A stretch of 64,000 nucleotides of DNA from Algoriphagus lacus (GTDB taxonomy: Bacteria; Bacteroidota; Bacteroidia; Cytophagales; Cyclobacteriaceae), in contig NZ_QXML01000005.1 of assembly GCF_003583985.1 (NCBI RefSeq), forward strand, positions 213,680 through 277,679, given 5' to 3'. A program made the position numbers and the translations under genes. Each line of letters begins with the position of its first letter. The first letter of the stretch is position 1. Below the pieces are notes generated by a model, which was given only the letters and a program-made list of their open reading frames with translations, ran no database searches and had not been told where the DNA came from. Shown piece after piece: positions 15,039 to 24,579 of this stretch.

Positions 15039-17582
15039 ATGTCCTTCAAATTTCTCACACTTTTCCTCCTGATTTTTTTCAACTCCGCCAGAATTTGGGG
15101 TCAGGAAAAAGCGGAATTGGACACCGTCCCGGTTCAGAATCTGAGGGAACTAATCATCACCGCTACCAGACAGGAAGAAAGCCTACTCAAGGCTCCTGTC
15201 AGTGTTGAAAAGCTGAATCTCCAAGCCATTCGACAATCTGCCCATCCCGGATTTTTCGAGGCCATTCAAAATCTAAAAGGAATCCAGGTGATCACCCCAA
15301 GCCTTGGATTTCGGGTCATCAATGCCAGAGGTTTTGCCCACACGACCAATGTCCGTTTCGTCCAACTGGTGGATGGGGTGGACAACCAAGCCCCTCACAT
15401 AGGTGCTCCGATTGCCAATTCGCTCGGCCCAAATGACTTGGATATCCTCACAGTTGAAATTATTCCCGGCTCTGCCTCCGCCCTTTATGGAATGAACGCC
15501 ATCAACGGCATTGCCCAGTTCATCACCAAAAACCCTTTTGATTTTCAAGGGATTTCCATCAACCAAAAAATCGGGGTTAACAACGTCAATTCTCCGGACT
15601 CTAAAAGCACTGCTTTCTCCGAAACCAACCTCCGAATCGCTGAAGTTTGGGGAGGAAAATGGGGCATCAAACTCAACGGAACTTGGATTCAGGGAACAGA
15701 TTGGCATGCCAACAACCAACAGGATTTAAATCCATTAGCCAATAATTCTACCCAATTGACAGGGGAACAAAATCCCGGAGCGGACCGGGTCAACCAATAC
15801 GGAGATGAAGCTCCCAATCGGAGAACACTCACCCTAAATGGAATCCGATATGTAGTCAGTCGCACCGGATATGCTGAAAAGGAAGTGGCTGATTATGGAT
15901 TAAAAAATCTCAAAGGAGACGTTTCTGTTTTTTTCCGACCAAAAAAGCATCTTGAGCTTTCCTACACGTTCCGTGCGACTCAACAGAACAACATCTACCA
16001 ACGAACCAACCGATTTCGCTTTGATGATTACCTCACTCAACAGCACGCTTTTTTGGTTCATTCCCCCAGTATCCAGTTTAGAACCTATCTCACTAGCGAA
16101 AACACCGGAAATTCTTATAACATCCGATCCATGGCAGAAAACATTGATCGGAGTTTTAAGACCGACTCCCAATGGTTTTCTGATTTTTCCAGGCATTACA
16201 GCGAGGCTGTAGCCAATGGGTCGCCAGTTGAAGAAGCGATGAATCTATCTAGAGCACTTTCCGATGAGGGGAGGATTCAACCTGAAACTCCCGAAATGGC
16301 AGCCAAAATTGAGGAACTCAGAACTATCAACAATTGGGACGTGGGAGCTGCCCTTCGGGTTAAAGCCAAACTTTTTCACACCGAATTTCAGCAGGATTTG
16401 AGTTCGTGGCTGTTTCCGACAAATTCGGATGTTCAGGTTATGTATGGTTTGGACTACCGGACCTACATGATCATCCCGGACGGGAATTATTTTATCAATC
16501 CGGTCGAGGCAGGAGAAAACCTGAGGTACTGGAAAACCGGAGGGTTTGTCCAAGCCTCCAAAACTTTTTGGGAGGATCGTTTAAAAATCAACACAGTGCT
16601 GCGGTTGGAGAAAAACCAGTATTTCGAACCCAAACTGAATCCCAGGTTGGCAATAGTTTACACTTCTCGTACCAAGCAAAGCTTCCGTTTTTCGGTTCAA
16701 AACGGTTACCGATTCCCCAGCATCTTCGAAGGTTTTTCCAACATCAACAGCGGGGGGAGAAAGCGAATCGGGGGCTTGCCGATCATGTCTTCCGGAATTT
16801 TCGAAAACAGCTACACTCAAGCTTCCATTTCCCTATTCCAGCGGGCAGTCCAATCAGACGTCAATACCAAGGGGCTAAGTCTGGACGAAGCCATATCCAA
16901 AAATGAAACCTTGCTAAAAAAATCGGATTACACCTACCTCGAACCGGAACAAGTGACGAGTTTGGAGTGGGGATATCGTGCCGAATTAGCGAAAGGGAAA
17001 TTGGCGCTGGATGCGGATTTTTATGTAAACCAATACCGCAATCTCATGGCGCAGCTGGACGCCAATGTGCCCAAAACCTCTAACGGAGACAGTCTTGGCT
17101 ATTATTTCCTGCAAAATTCCACCCAAGACCTTTATCGGCTTTGGACCAATTCCAAAACGGTCAGCGTGAATTATGGGGGCAGTTTGGGCGTCAGCTACAA
17201 CTTCTTCAAAAACTTTCAGCTTGGTGGCAATTTCACTTACGCAAAACTCTCCCGACAAACCCGGGGTGATGGGTTGGAAGACGGATTCAACACACCTGAA
17301 TGGAATTACAACCTTTCCCTCGGAAATCCCTCCGTGTACAAATCGCTTGGATTCCAGGTCAACTTTCGTCAGCAGGCAGGTTTTCTATGGGAATCAGCCT
17401 TGGCGACGGGTTGGGTTGAGGGCTATTCCACATTGGATGCACAGCTCACGGCAGGGATTTTCAAAAATTCTGGAAGCCTCAAGATTGGCGCCACCAATGC
17501 CTTCAATCGCTACTATTACTCCTTTTTGGGTGGGCCGGCAATCGGAGGGTTTTATTACACCAGTGTGACGTTTGAGTTTTAA
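15039..17582 (+). CDS. TonB-dependent outer-membrane receptor
   Basis: A signal peptide (about residues 1-21, ending IWG-Q) precedes a TonB-box-like segment and a plug domain: LRELIITATRQEESLLKAPVSVE, then QVITPSLGFRVINARGF and GSASALYGMNAINGIAQFIT. The remainder to residue 847 is a 22-stranded-type barrel with the terminal aromatic strand FYYTSVTFEF. It lacks the N-terminal carboxypeptidase-regulatory-like domain of SusC proteins and there is no SusD gene, so it looks like a siderophore- or small-ligand-type receptor rather than a glycan transporter. The molybdenum hydroxylase genes start 104 bases downstream on the same strand, which suggests that the ligand is connected with that enzyme. 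Confidence 0.92.
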   Translation: MSFKFLTLFLLIFFNSARIWGQEKAELDTVPVQNLRELIITATRQEESLLKAPVSVEKLNLQAIRQSAHPGFFEAIQNLKGIQVITPSLGFRVINARGFAHTTNVRFVQLVDGVDNQAPHIGAPIANSLGPNDLDILTVEIIPGSASALYGMNAINGIAQFITKNPFDFQGISINQKIGVNNVNSPDSKSTAFSETNLRIAEVWGGKWGIKLNGTWIQGTDWHANNQQDLNPLANNSTQLTGEQNPGADRVNQYGDEAPNRRTLTLNGIRYVVSRTGYAEKEVADYGLKNLKGDVSVFFRPKKHLELSYTFRATQQNNIYQRTNRFRFDDYLTQQHAFLVHSPSIQFRTYLTSENTGNSYNIRSMAENIDRSFKTDSQWFSDFSRHYSEAVANGSPVEEAMNLSRALSDEGRIQPETPEMAAKIEELRTINNWDVGAALRVKAKLFHTEFQQDLSSWLFPTNSDVQVMYGLDYRTYMIIPDGNYFINPVEAGENLRYWKTGGFVQASKTFWEDRLKINTVLRLEKNQYFEPKLNPRLAIVYTSRTKQSFRFSVQNGYRFPSIFEGFSNINSGGRKRIGGLPIMSSGIFENSYTQASISLFQRAVQSDVNTKGLSLDEAISKNETLLKKSDYTYLEPEQVTSLEWGYRAELAKGKLALDADFYVNQYRNLMAQLDANVPKTSNGDSLGYYFLQNSTQDLYRLWTNSKTVSVNYGGSLGVSYNFFKNFQLGGNFTYAKLSRQTRGDGLEDGFNTPEWNYNLSLGNPSVYKSLGFQVNFRQQAGFLWESALATGWVEGYSTLDAQLTAGIFKNSGSLKIGATNAFNRYYYSFLGGPAIGGFYYTSVTFEF

Positions 17583-17686
17583 AGGACTTTCATCCTCATT
17601 AACTTGATTTATAAAAACTTCTGTTTGATTTCCGTAAGGCGACCCCCATCGGAAATCCCTAACTTTAAATCTTAATTTCAACAACT

Positions 17687-18145
17687 ATGGCCATTTTCAA
17701 TCTCAACATCAACGGAACTTCCAAGCAAGTCGATGTGGACCCCAACACCCCGGTGCTTTGGGTTTTGCGTGACCACTTGGATTTGGTAGGCACCAAGTTT
17801 GGCTGCGGAATTGCCCAATGTGGTGCGTGTACAGTCCACCTGGACGGCAATGCAGTACGGTCCTGTTCGCTTCCTGTCTCCAGCATCGGAAATTCAGAAA
17901 TCACCACCATTGAGGGTCTTTCCGAGAATGCCGATCACCCCGTTCAAAAAGCCTGGATGGAACACGATGTGCCTCAATGCGGATATTGCCAAGCCGGTCA
18001 AATCATGACCGCGGCTGCTTTGCTTCAGCAAAATCCAAACCCCAGTGATGAAGAAATCGAAAATGCCATGAACGGCAACATTTGCCGCTGCGGGACTTAC
18101 CTGAGAATCAAAGCTGCTGTAAAAACTGCTTCTAAAAACGGCTAA
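17687..18145 (+). CDS. (2Fe-2S)-binding small subunit of molybdenum hydroxylase (IorA-like)
   Basis: The 152-residue protein carries both [2Fe-2S] sites of xanthine dehydrogenase-family small subunits. A ferredoxin-like site uses Cys40, Cys45, Cys48 and Cys60 (CGIAQCGAC then RSC), and an alpha-helical site uses Cys98, Cys101, Cys133 and Cys135 (CGYCQAGQ and CRC). It relays electrons from the molybdenum centre in the partner subunit. It resembles the alpha subunit of isoquinoline 1-oxidoreductase. It has no signal peptide, so it is probably carried across the membrane by the Tat signal of the large subunit, whose gene starts 12 bases downstream. Confidence 0.93.
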   Translation: MAIFNLNINGTSKQVDVDPNTPVLWVLRDHLDLVGTKFGCGIAQCGACTVHLDGNAVRSCSLPVSSIGNSEITTIEGLSENADHPVQKAWMEHDVPQCGYCQAGQIMTAAALLQQNPNPSDEEIENAMNGNICRCGTYLRIKAAVKTASKNG

Positions 18146-18157
18146 ATCCAATTACCT

Positions 18158-20419
18158 ATGACAACTTTAGATAAAAAATTGGACCGCAGGTCATTTTTGA
18201 AAGTCTCTGCCTTGGCGGGCGGGGGCATGATGCTAAGCTTCAGTTGGCTGGCAGGCTGCAAGCCGACTCCGGAGCAGGCTTTGGAACTGCCAAAAGAGTG
18301 GTTTGAACTAAACAGCTACATCAAAATCGGCGAAAACGGAGCCGTCACACTCTTCTCACCTAATCCGGAATTTGGCTCCAATGTCAAGACGTCCATGCCG
18401 ATGATCCTGGCTGACGAACTCGAAGTGGATTGGAAAATGGTGATGGTTGAGCAGGCTGATTTCTGGCCGGAGCGATTCCAGCGCCAGTTTACCGGAGGAA
18501 GTCAGGGCATCCGACAGGGTTGGACTCCACTCCGTACAGCAGGGGCTACTGCACGTCAAATGCTAGTCAATGCCGCTGCCCAAACCTGGAAAGTACCGGC
18601 AACCGAAATCACTTCCTCAGCAGGTGTATTGGAACACAAAGCAAGCGGTAAAAAAGCAGGCTACGGCGAAATGGCTTCTTTGGCAGCCACCATGGAAGTG
18701 CCTGAGGAAGTAAAACTCAAGGATCCGAAAGACTTCAAAATCATCGGAACCTCCAAAAAAAATGTGGACATCACGAGCATTGTTACCGGAAAACCACTTT
18801 TCGGTATTGACAAAAAAGTAGAAGGAATGAAATACGCGGCCATCGTACATCCTCCTGCTTTTGGAATGAAGCTGAAATCCCTTGATGCTTCCTCCGTGCT
18901 GTCCATGTCCGGAATCCAGGATGCATTTGCGATCAACATTTTCAAGGAAGATTATGCGAGAAACTTCTTTGATACGGCGACATTCCCAGAAATGGTCGCC
19001 ATCGTAGGTAACTCTACCTGGGAAGTCCTTCAAGCTAAAAAGGCCCTTAAAGTAGAATGGGAAAATGCCCCAGAATCCAGCTTTATGATGTCTGGACGAA
19101 ATGGGCAACCTTCTTTAGCAAAAATCCCTGCAGGCCTCGAAAGTACAGAGGTACACAAAGCAAAAATGGCGGACTACCTCACCAAACCAGGAAATGTCCT
19201 TCGTCGTGACGGAGATCCGGAAGCAGCCTTCAAAAAAGCTGCGAAGGTGATTGAAAAAACCTACACCGCTCCATTTCTGGCGCACAACACCATGGAGCCG
19301 GTCAATTGCTTTGCAAATGTGACAGCAGACCAAGCTGAAATCTACGGACCTACTCAGGCACCAGAATTCATAATGGGGGCTCTTTCTTCCACACTTGGCT
19401 TGCCAAAAGAAAAAATCAGCATCAAACTGGCCCGAATGGGCGGAGGATTTGGTCTTCGTGCCTACAGCCATCACATGGTGGAGGCGGCCGTGATTTCGCA
19501 GAAAGTTGGAGCTCCGATCAAGATGGTCTATACCCGAGAAGATGACATGACTTATGGCATCTATCGCCCGAGCTATTCAGCTACCTATCGTGCTGCTTTG
19601 GATGAAAACAACAACCTGCTGGCACTTCATGTAAAAGCGGGTGGTGTCCCTGAGACACCCATTCACCCCAACCGTTTTCCTGCTGGTGCCATCGACAATT
19701 ACCTTGCTGAAGGCTGGCAGATCGAATCCAACATCACCATCGGGGCCTTCCGTGCACCACGTTCCAACTTTATCGCGGCAGCTGAGCAAAGCTTCCTGGA
19801 TGAATTGGCTGAGGTGATGGGCAAAGACCCAATCGAATACAGACTCGAATTGCTCAAGCGGGCCGAGACCAATCCAGTGGGTGAAAACAACGACTACGAT
19901 GCCAAGCGCTACGCAGGCGTACTCGAACTCGTGCGTGAAAAATCCAAGTGGAGCAATCCTCCGGCTGGCGTACACCGGGGCGTTTCGGCCTACTTCTGCC
20001 ACAATTCCTATGTTGCAGAAGTGGTAGACACCGTGATCAGGGACAACAAACCGGTAGTGGAGAAAGTCTATGCAGCGGTCGACTGCGGAATCGTGATCAA
20101 CCCGGACGCTTCCATCAACATGGGCGAAGGTGCCATCGTGGACGGAATCGGCAATGCTTTCTTCGGAGAATTGGCTTTCAAAGATGGGGTACCAAACAAG
20201 ACCAACTTCGACAAGTATCGTATGATCCGCCAGAAGGAGGCTCCAAAAGCGATTGAGGTTCACTTTGTAAACAGTAAAGAAGATCCGACCGGACTGGGCG
20301 AACCTTTCTTCCCTCCTGTCTTTGCGGCTTTGGCAAACTCGCTCTACAAAGCAACCGGAAAGCGCTACTACGAGCAGCCATTTGCTCCGCAGTTGGAGAT
20401 GCAGAATCTGAAGATGTGA
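18158..20419 (+). CDS. Xanthine dehydrogenase family molybdopterin-binding subunit (IorB-like), Tat-exported
   Basis: The N-terminus has a twin-arginine signal, RRSFLK starting at residue 10, then a hydrophobic stretch and LAGC with Cys34 as a possible lipobox, so the enzyme likely works in the periplasm, perhaps lipid-anchored. The 753-residue body matches the large subunits of isoquinoline 1-oxidoreductase-type aldehyde/azaarene hydroxylases: RMGGGFGLRAYSHHMVEAA at the molybdopterin site, GAFRAPRSNFIAAAEQSFLDELA, and the C-terminal GLGEPFFPP with the probable catalytic glutamate. No FAD subunit or cytochrome gene accompanies the pair, so the electron acceptor is unclear. A strong terminator follows. 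The adjacent Moco operon supplies its cofactor. Confidence 0.93.
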   Translation: MTTLDKKLDRRSFLKVSALAGGGMMLSFSWLAGCKPTPEQALELPKEWFELNSYIKIGENGAVTLFSPNPEFGSNVKTSMPMILADELEVDWKMVMVEQADFWPERFQRQFTGGSQGIRQGWTPLRTAGATARQMLVNAAAQTWKVPATEITSSAGVLEHKASGKKAGYGEMASLAATMEVPEEVKLKDPKDFKIIGTSKKNVDITSIVTGKPLFGIDKKVEGMKYAAIVHPPAFGMKLKSLDASSVLSMSGIQDAFAINIFKEDYARNFFDTATFPEMVAIVGNSTWEVLQAKKALKVEWENAPESSFMMSGRNGQPSLAKIPAGLESTEVHKAKMADYLTKPGNVLRRDGDPEAAFKKAAKVIEKTYTAPFLAHNTMEPVNCFANVTADQAEIYGPTQAPEFIMGALSSTLGLPKEKISIKLARMGGGFGLRAYSHHMVEAAVISQKVGAPIKMVYTREDDMTYGIYRPSYSATYRAALDENNNLLALHVKAGGVPETPIHPNRFPAGAIDNYLAEGWQIESNITIGAFRAPRSNFIAAAEQSFLDELAEVMGKDPIEYRLELLKRAETNPVGENNDYDAKRYAGVLELVREKSKWSNPPAGVHRGVSAYFCHNSYVAEVVDTVIRDNKPVVEKVYAAVDCGIVINPDASINMGEGAIVDGIGNAFFGELAFKDGVPNKTNFDKYRMIRQKEAPKAIEVHFVNSKEDPTGLGEPFFPPVFAALANSLYKATGKRYYEQPFAPQLEMQNLKM

Positions 20420-20433
20420 TTTACATTCAAGAT

Positions 20434-20470
20434 AAAATCGCCTGGGTCAAAAGCTCAGGCGATTTTTTTT
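20434..20470 (+). terminator. Intrinsic terminator after the molybdenum hydroxylase genes
   Basis: A stem of AATCGCCTG and CAGGCGATT around 20436-20463, with a loop of about ten bases, is followed by eight T residues. It lies 15 bases after the stop at 20419. Confidence 0.9.
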
Positions 20471-20861
20471 GTCTTTTTTTAAAACCTTGGGGTTATGAAA
20501 TTTCCCTTGAAATTGACTTCAGTTTTTACCCAAGGGAAATCAAATTCTAACTATTAATCGGATCCTCCGGTCCTACTTTAAAGGGGGAAATGTAGGGTAA
20601 ACCATAATTTTGTCTACCAAAAACAAACTCTCCCCTTCCGAAAAGCTTCCAATCCGGCCTTTTTTGACTACCTTTGAACTTCATTGAATTTCTCTCCCTC
20701 AGTCTTTAGCCCTTCCTGATTTTTTGATCCGATTTGTTTCGGTCCGGAGGTCACCACAGACAGACTGATCGCTTTGCTTGTTCAATCACCGATTAAAATC
20801 AATTTAAAAACAGCCCAAGGCCCATTCCCTTGGGATAATCTCAATACCAAATACAAGAGCA
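20471..20861. other. Intergenic leader upstream of the phosphohexomutase-like gene
   Basis: About 390 bases without coding signal. It contains two matches to the Bacteroidota -7 motif TAnnTTTG (20605-20612 and 20669-20676) and, close to the start codon, a seven-base hairpin CCCAAGG/CCTTGGG at 20814-20834. There is no trace of the missing first domain of the downstream gene here. Confidence 0.5.
20669..20676 (+). promoter_or_regulatory. Candidate -7 promoter element TACCTTTG
   Basis: TACCTTTG matches the Bacteroidota sigma-70 -7 consensus TAnnTTTG exactly. No convincing TTG is seen 19-21 bases upstream, so this is a partial match. It would give a leader of about 180 bases for the gene at 20862. 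Confidence 0.35.
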
Positions 20862-21926
20862 ATGATCGAAACTGCAACAAGTGAAGTGACTCAGGAGCAA
20901 CCTCAAATCCTACTTGAAGGATTGAAAGTTCTGATAACCTCCGACCAAACCCAGGATGAACTCGTATCCAAGCTGGCCAACCTTGAAGTGGAAGTTCAGT
21001 GGCAAAAAATCCCTGAATCGTTAAAAAACCTGGAAGAAACTTTTACTTTTCGACATGTCAAGCCTGCATTTGACTTTGCCGAACAGCAAGGTCTGGACTT
21101 GGTTATTGCCATTGATTCCAGTTCCAACAAGTTTTCGATCGGTGTCAGAAAGTCTGTAGAAGGCGGATTCATGCTGCTCAACATCCATCATACTTCCTTG
21201 CTTTTAGCTAAACTCCTACTGGAAAACCACGGAGCATTGAACTGCAAAAAATCCATTTTCATCACTGATCTTTTGGATAAGCTTTTCGCTAAGTATCAGG
21301 CACCTGTGACCACACTTGCCTACCTCTCCAGTCCACTTTCGGAGCAGGAAACCTTTCAGAAAAGCGAGGAAAATGAATGCTTGTTCATTTCTGAAAATCA
21401 GGAAATAAATCTGAAAGGGCAAAACGACAGTTTGGGCTATCTCCTTTCACGACTGTTGATGGCTGCCAAAAAAACCAAAGCGGAAAATCAAACACTTTTC
21501 GACCTGTTGATCGGGACCTATCAGGAACTGGGCTTCCAGCGGGAAAAAAACCTGGCAGTATCAATCGAAGAACCTACTCAAAAGGCTTTCTTCAAAAAAA
21601 TCATGGCCCGTCTCAAGAAAAAACCACCCTTGACCTTGGGAATGAATGAAATCGTAAGTATCGAGGATCTCAGCAACAGTTCATTAAAAAATCTTCTTAG
21701 CGGAAGAATTGTTCCTTCCAAATCTCCTGTTGCACCGGCACTTCAAATCCAATTGAGCAGTTCAATTCGAATCCTGATTTTCCCTCATGGAGATCGGATC
21801 AATTTCTTCTTCACCAGCCAGGGCAGACAGATCAACAAAGACAATTTCAGCACCATCAGCCAGCAATTGGACCAACAAGTGATCAAGCTGATCGCCGAAA
21901 TCAACCGATTGGGGCTGGAGAATTAA
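20862..21926 (+). CDS. Degenerate phosphohexomutase-like protein (probable pseudoenzyme, domain I missing)
   Basis: This 354-residue protein lines up by eye with domains II to IV of phosphoglucomutase/phosphomannomutase (phospho-sugar mutases), but every catalytic loop is altered. QGLDLVIAID-SSSNKFSIGV (75-95) stands where the family has GADLVxATDPDxDRxGIAV, so the metal loop DPDxDR has become DSSSNK (85-90). GQNDSLGYL (186-194) replaces the sugar-binding GEESYGYL. TLFDLLIGTYQELGFQREK (211-229) matches the family helix SLYDALxxIYxEYGxYxEK. IFPHGDRINFFF (306-317) replaces RPSGTEPKIKFYF. The first domain with the phosphoserine is absent and its remains are not found upstream. No signal peptide. 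A regulatory, binding or scaffolding role is possible; catalysis is very unlikely. The homology reading is mine and untested. Confidence 0.72.
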   Translation: MIETATSEVTQEQPQILLEGLKVLITSDQTQDELVSKLANLEVEVQWQKIPESLKNLEETFTFRHVKPAFDFAEQQGLDLVIAIDSSSNKFSIGVRKSVEGGFMLLNIHHTSLLLAKLLLENHGALNCKKSIFITDLLDKLFAKYQAPVTTLAYLSSPLSEQETFQKSEENECLFISENQEINLKGQNDSLGYLLSRLLMAAKKTKAENQTLFDLLIGTYQELGFQREKNLAVSIEEPTQKAFFKKIMARLKKKPPLTLGMNEIVSIEDLSNSSLKNLLSGRIVPSKSPVAPALQIQLSSSIRILIFPHGDRINFFFTSQGRQINKDNFSTISQQLDQQVIKLIAEINRLGLEN

Positions 21927-22039
21927 TCCTTGAGCCCAAAACGCAAAGAAATACAATTCAAAGAATCTCTTTTTAATACCGAAGTACTCAGCTAAAACAG
22001 TTCGTTTTTCTTTTAATTTCAACAGATTATAAAAGAAGA

Positions 22040-24520
22040 ATGAACCGTTTTAGACATACTTGCATCCTTTTCCTGTTCTCAATTTCTTTGGGACTTGCCC
22101 AGACCAACCTTCAAAAATCTCCTGTTCAGCTTAGCGGTATCTATCCTCATCTTGCCTACTATAACAACGAAGGGGAGTGTGGCACCGGAGCCGTGGTTCC
22201 TTGGGCTGGAAAACTTTGGGTCATCACATACGGCCCACACCTCCCCTATGGCTCTTCTGACAAACTCTACGAAATCGATGAAGCGCTAAATCTAATTATC
22301 AGGCCCGAAAGCATCGGCGGAACGCCTGCCAACCGAATGGTCCATCGGGAGTCCAATCAACTTTTTATCGGTCCTTATGCCATCGACGCCCAAGGCAATT
22401 TACGCGTCATCCCCTACTCACAAATGCCCGGTCGACATACGGGAAATGCCCGGCATTTGACAGATCCTGAAGGGAAAATCTATTATGCCACGATGGAAGA
22501 AGGGTTTTACGAAGTCAATGTCCACAGCCTTGCCGTGACCAAATTGTATGAGGATGCAAATGTCAGCCGAGACACCAAAACGCTAAGCCCAGAGAAACCT
22601 TACAGCTATTTACTCCCTGGGGCTCATGGCAAAGGCGCCTATTCCGGACAAGGTGTTTTAGTCTATTCCAACAACGGCGAGCCCTCAGACCTGGCACTTA
22701 AGCAATTTGATATCCAATCCGGATCCCTGAGCGAATGGGACGGTAAAGACTGGAAGGTAGTTCGCCGAAACCAGTTTGTGGAAGTAACCGGCCCCGGAGG
22801 AATCTATGGAAATAAGGATCCTGAAAATGACCCAATATGGGCTACGGGTTGGGATCACAAATCCGCAATTTTGGGTGTAAGGGAAAAATCAGGATGGACC
22901 TTTTATCGTTTCCCAAAGGCAAGTCACAGCTATGATGGAGCGCATGGTTGGAATACCGAATGGCCAAGAATCCGGGATATCGGCACTCCTGATTCACCGC
23001 GATATCTGATGACCATGCATGGGATGTTTTGGGATTTTCCGGAAAATTTCTCTTCCAAAAACTCCAAAGGCATCCGCCCAAGATCTGCCTACCTAAAAGT
23101 GATCGGAGATTTCACCAGATGGAACGACCGCCTTGTATTTGGCACGGATGATTCTGCTCAGAAAGAATTTCTTAATAAACGTGCTTCAAAAGGAGGAATC
23201 GAAGGCCCCGGACAGTCCAATTCCAATTTATGGTTTACTGACTTGAATCTTCCGGATCAATTGGGTCCAGCCACGGCCAATGGCACAATTTGGCTCAATG
23301 AAGAAATCCCAAGCGGCGTTCCCTCCGAACCCATGCTCTTTGCAGGATGGAAAAACAAAGTATTGTGGATCCAAAATCAAGGACAAGAGGAGGTGACTTT
23401 CTCAATTTCATTGGATTTAGAAGGCAACGGAACCTGGAGGGTAATTGATTCGCTGAAAATGAAACCCAACCAATCCAAAAAGTTGATTTTCCCGGATAAC
23501 TTATTGGGCGAGTGGATCAAAATCACTCCCGATAAAACGACCAAAGCCACAGCCCATCTCGCTTTTTCAAATGAAGATAAACGGGTAAAAACTCCGGCCA
23601 CTTTATTTGCCGGACTTCTCCCCATTTCTTCCGAGGAAATGACAGGAGGCTTGCTTTATGGCTTGGGAAATGACCGGAGAAAACTCGGAATCGCTGCCTC
23701 GAAGTATGCAAATGGCACAGAAGTGACAGAGGCCGGCTATTACGAACTGGATGAAAAATTAAATCTCGTCAAAACCGACGATCCTGAAACAAATCAGTTC
23801 ATCAGGGAAAAATTTGCCATCCCTAGCCAGGTATTTACGGTGGAAGAAGGCTCTGTCCTGATTGTCGACGACAAAAACAGAAGATGGAGACTTCCGCTGG
23901 GGTCGGAGAATTTTACGGAGCCCTCCCTCAATGGGGAACTCCGGATCTGCAGGGAGGTAGCCACCGAGCGGGATCTCTTCAATTGCCACGGGACCTTCTA
24001 TGAGCTCCCTGCCGAAAACGCGGATGGGTATGCCAAGATCAGGCCGATTGCTTCCCACAACTATAAAATCAACGATTACGCTTCCTACCGAGGAATGCTG
24101 GTAATGACTGGTGTGGATTCAAAGGAAAGTACAGGAAATGAACACATCATCACTTCAACAGACGGGAAATTATCCATCTGGGCAGGTGCGATTGATGATT
24201 TATGGAAAATGGGAAAACCCACAGGTAACGGAGGCCCTTGGGTAAATTCAGAAATCAAATCCGGAGAAGCTTCTGACCCCTATTTGTTTGGATTCTATGA
24301 CCAAAAGGAATTGAAACTCTCACATGCTTCTGAAGAAATCGTGACTTTTTCTATTGAATTTGAACCGATCGGTCATGGACCTTGGATGGCCTGGAAAGAA
24401 GTGGAAGTAAAACCCGGAGAAACCGTTGTGATCAAATTTCCTGATGGTCTGGAAGCCCGATGGATCAGATTCCGAACTGATCGGGACTGCAAAGCAACGA
24501 CCTGGTTGAGTTATCAATAA
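22040..24520 (+). CDS. Large secreted protein of unknown function with internal tandem duplication
   Basis: No named family was recognised. A signal peptide (about residues 1-20, ending GLA-Q) leads into an 826-residue beta-rich protein. It consists of two related halves: each has a propeller-like part (about 25-400 and 535-720, sharing YELDEKLNL/YEIDEALNL and repeated readout-type strands), followed by a beta-sandwich module (about 410-530 and 725-826). The modules share the pattern VTFSI-x5-GxGxW, KP, FPDxLxxxWIxxxxDxxxKAT. The second module is the protein's C-terminus; there is no T9SS sorting domain, so the product is probably periplasmic or exported otherwise. It sits 113 bases after the phosphohexomutase-like gene on the same strand. 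Confidence 0.7.
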   Translation: MNRFRHTCILFLFSISLGLAQTNLQKSPVQLSGIYPHLAYYNNEGECGTGAVVPWAGKLWVITYGPHLPYGSSDKLYEIDEALNLIIRPESIGGTPANRMVHRESNQLFIGPYAIDAQGNLRVIPYSQMPGRHTGNARHLTDPEGKIYYATMEEGFYEVNVHSLAVTKLYEDANVSRDTKTLSPEKPYSYLLPGAHGKGAYSGQGVLVYSNNGEPSDLALKQFDIQSGSLSEWDGKDWKVVRRNQFVEVTGPGGIYGNKDPENDPIWATGWDHKSAILGVREKSGWTFYRFPKASHSYDGAHGWNTEWPRIRDIGTPDSPRYLMTMHGMFWDFPENFSSKNSKGIRPRSAYLKVIGDFTRWNDRLVFGTDDSAQKEFLNKRASKGGIEGPGQSNSNLWFTDLNLPDQLGPATANGTIWLNEEIPSGVPSEPMLFAGWKNKVLWIQNQGQEEVTFSISLDLEGNGTWRVIDSLKMKPNQSKKLIFPDNLLGEWIKITPDKTTKATAHLAFSNEDKRVKTPATLFAGLLPISSEEMTGGLLYGLGNDRRKLGIAASKYANGTEVTEAGYYELDEKLNLVKTDDPETNQFIREKFAIPSQVFTVEEGSVLIVDDKNRRWRLPLGSENFTEPSLNGELRICREVATERDLFNCHGTFYELPAENADGYAKIRPIASHNYKINDYASYRGMLVMTGVDSKESTGNEHIITSTDGKLSIWAGAIDDLWKMGKPTGNGGPWVNSEIKSGEASDPYLFGFYDQKELKLSHASEEIVTFSIEFEPIGHGPWMAWKEVEVKPGETVVIKFPDGLEARWIRFRTDRDCKATTWLSYQ

Positions 24521-24579
24521 GGACTTTTGGATACCCTGAATGAATATTCCAATCAACCGAACAACCGACCTAACATGAG

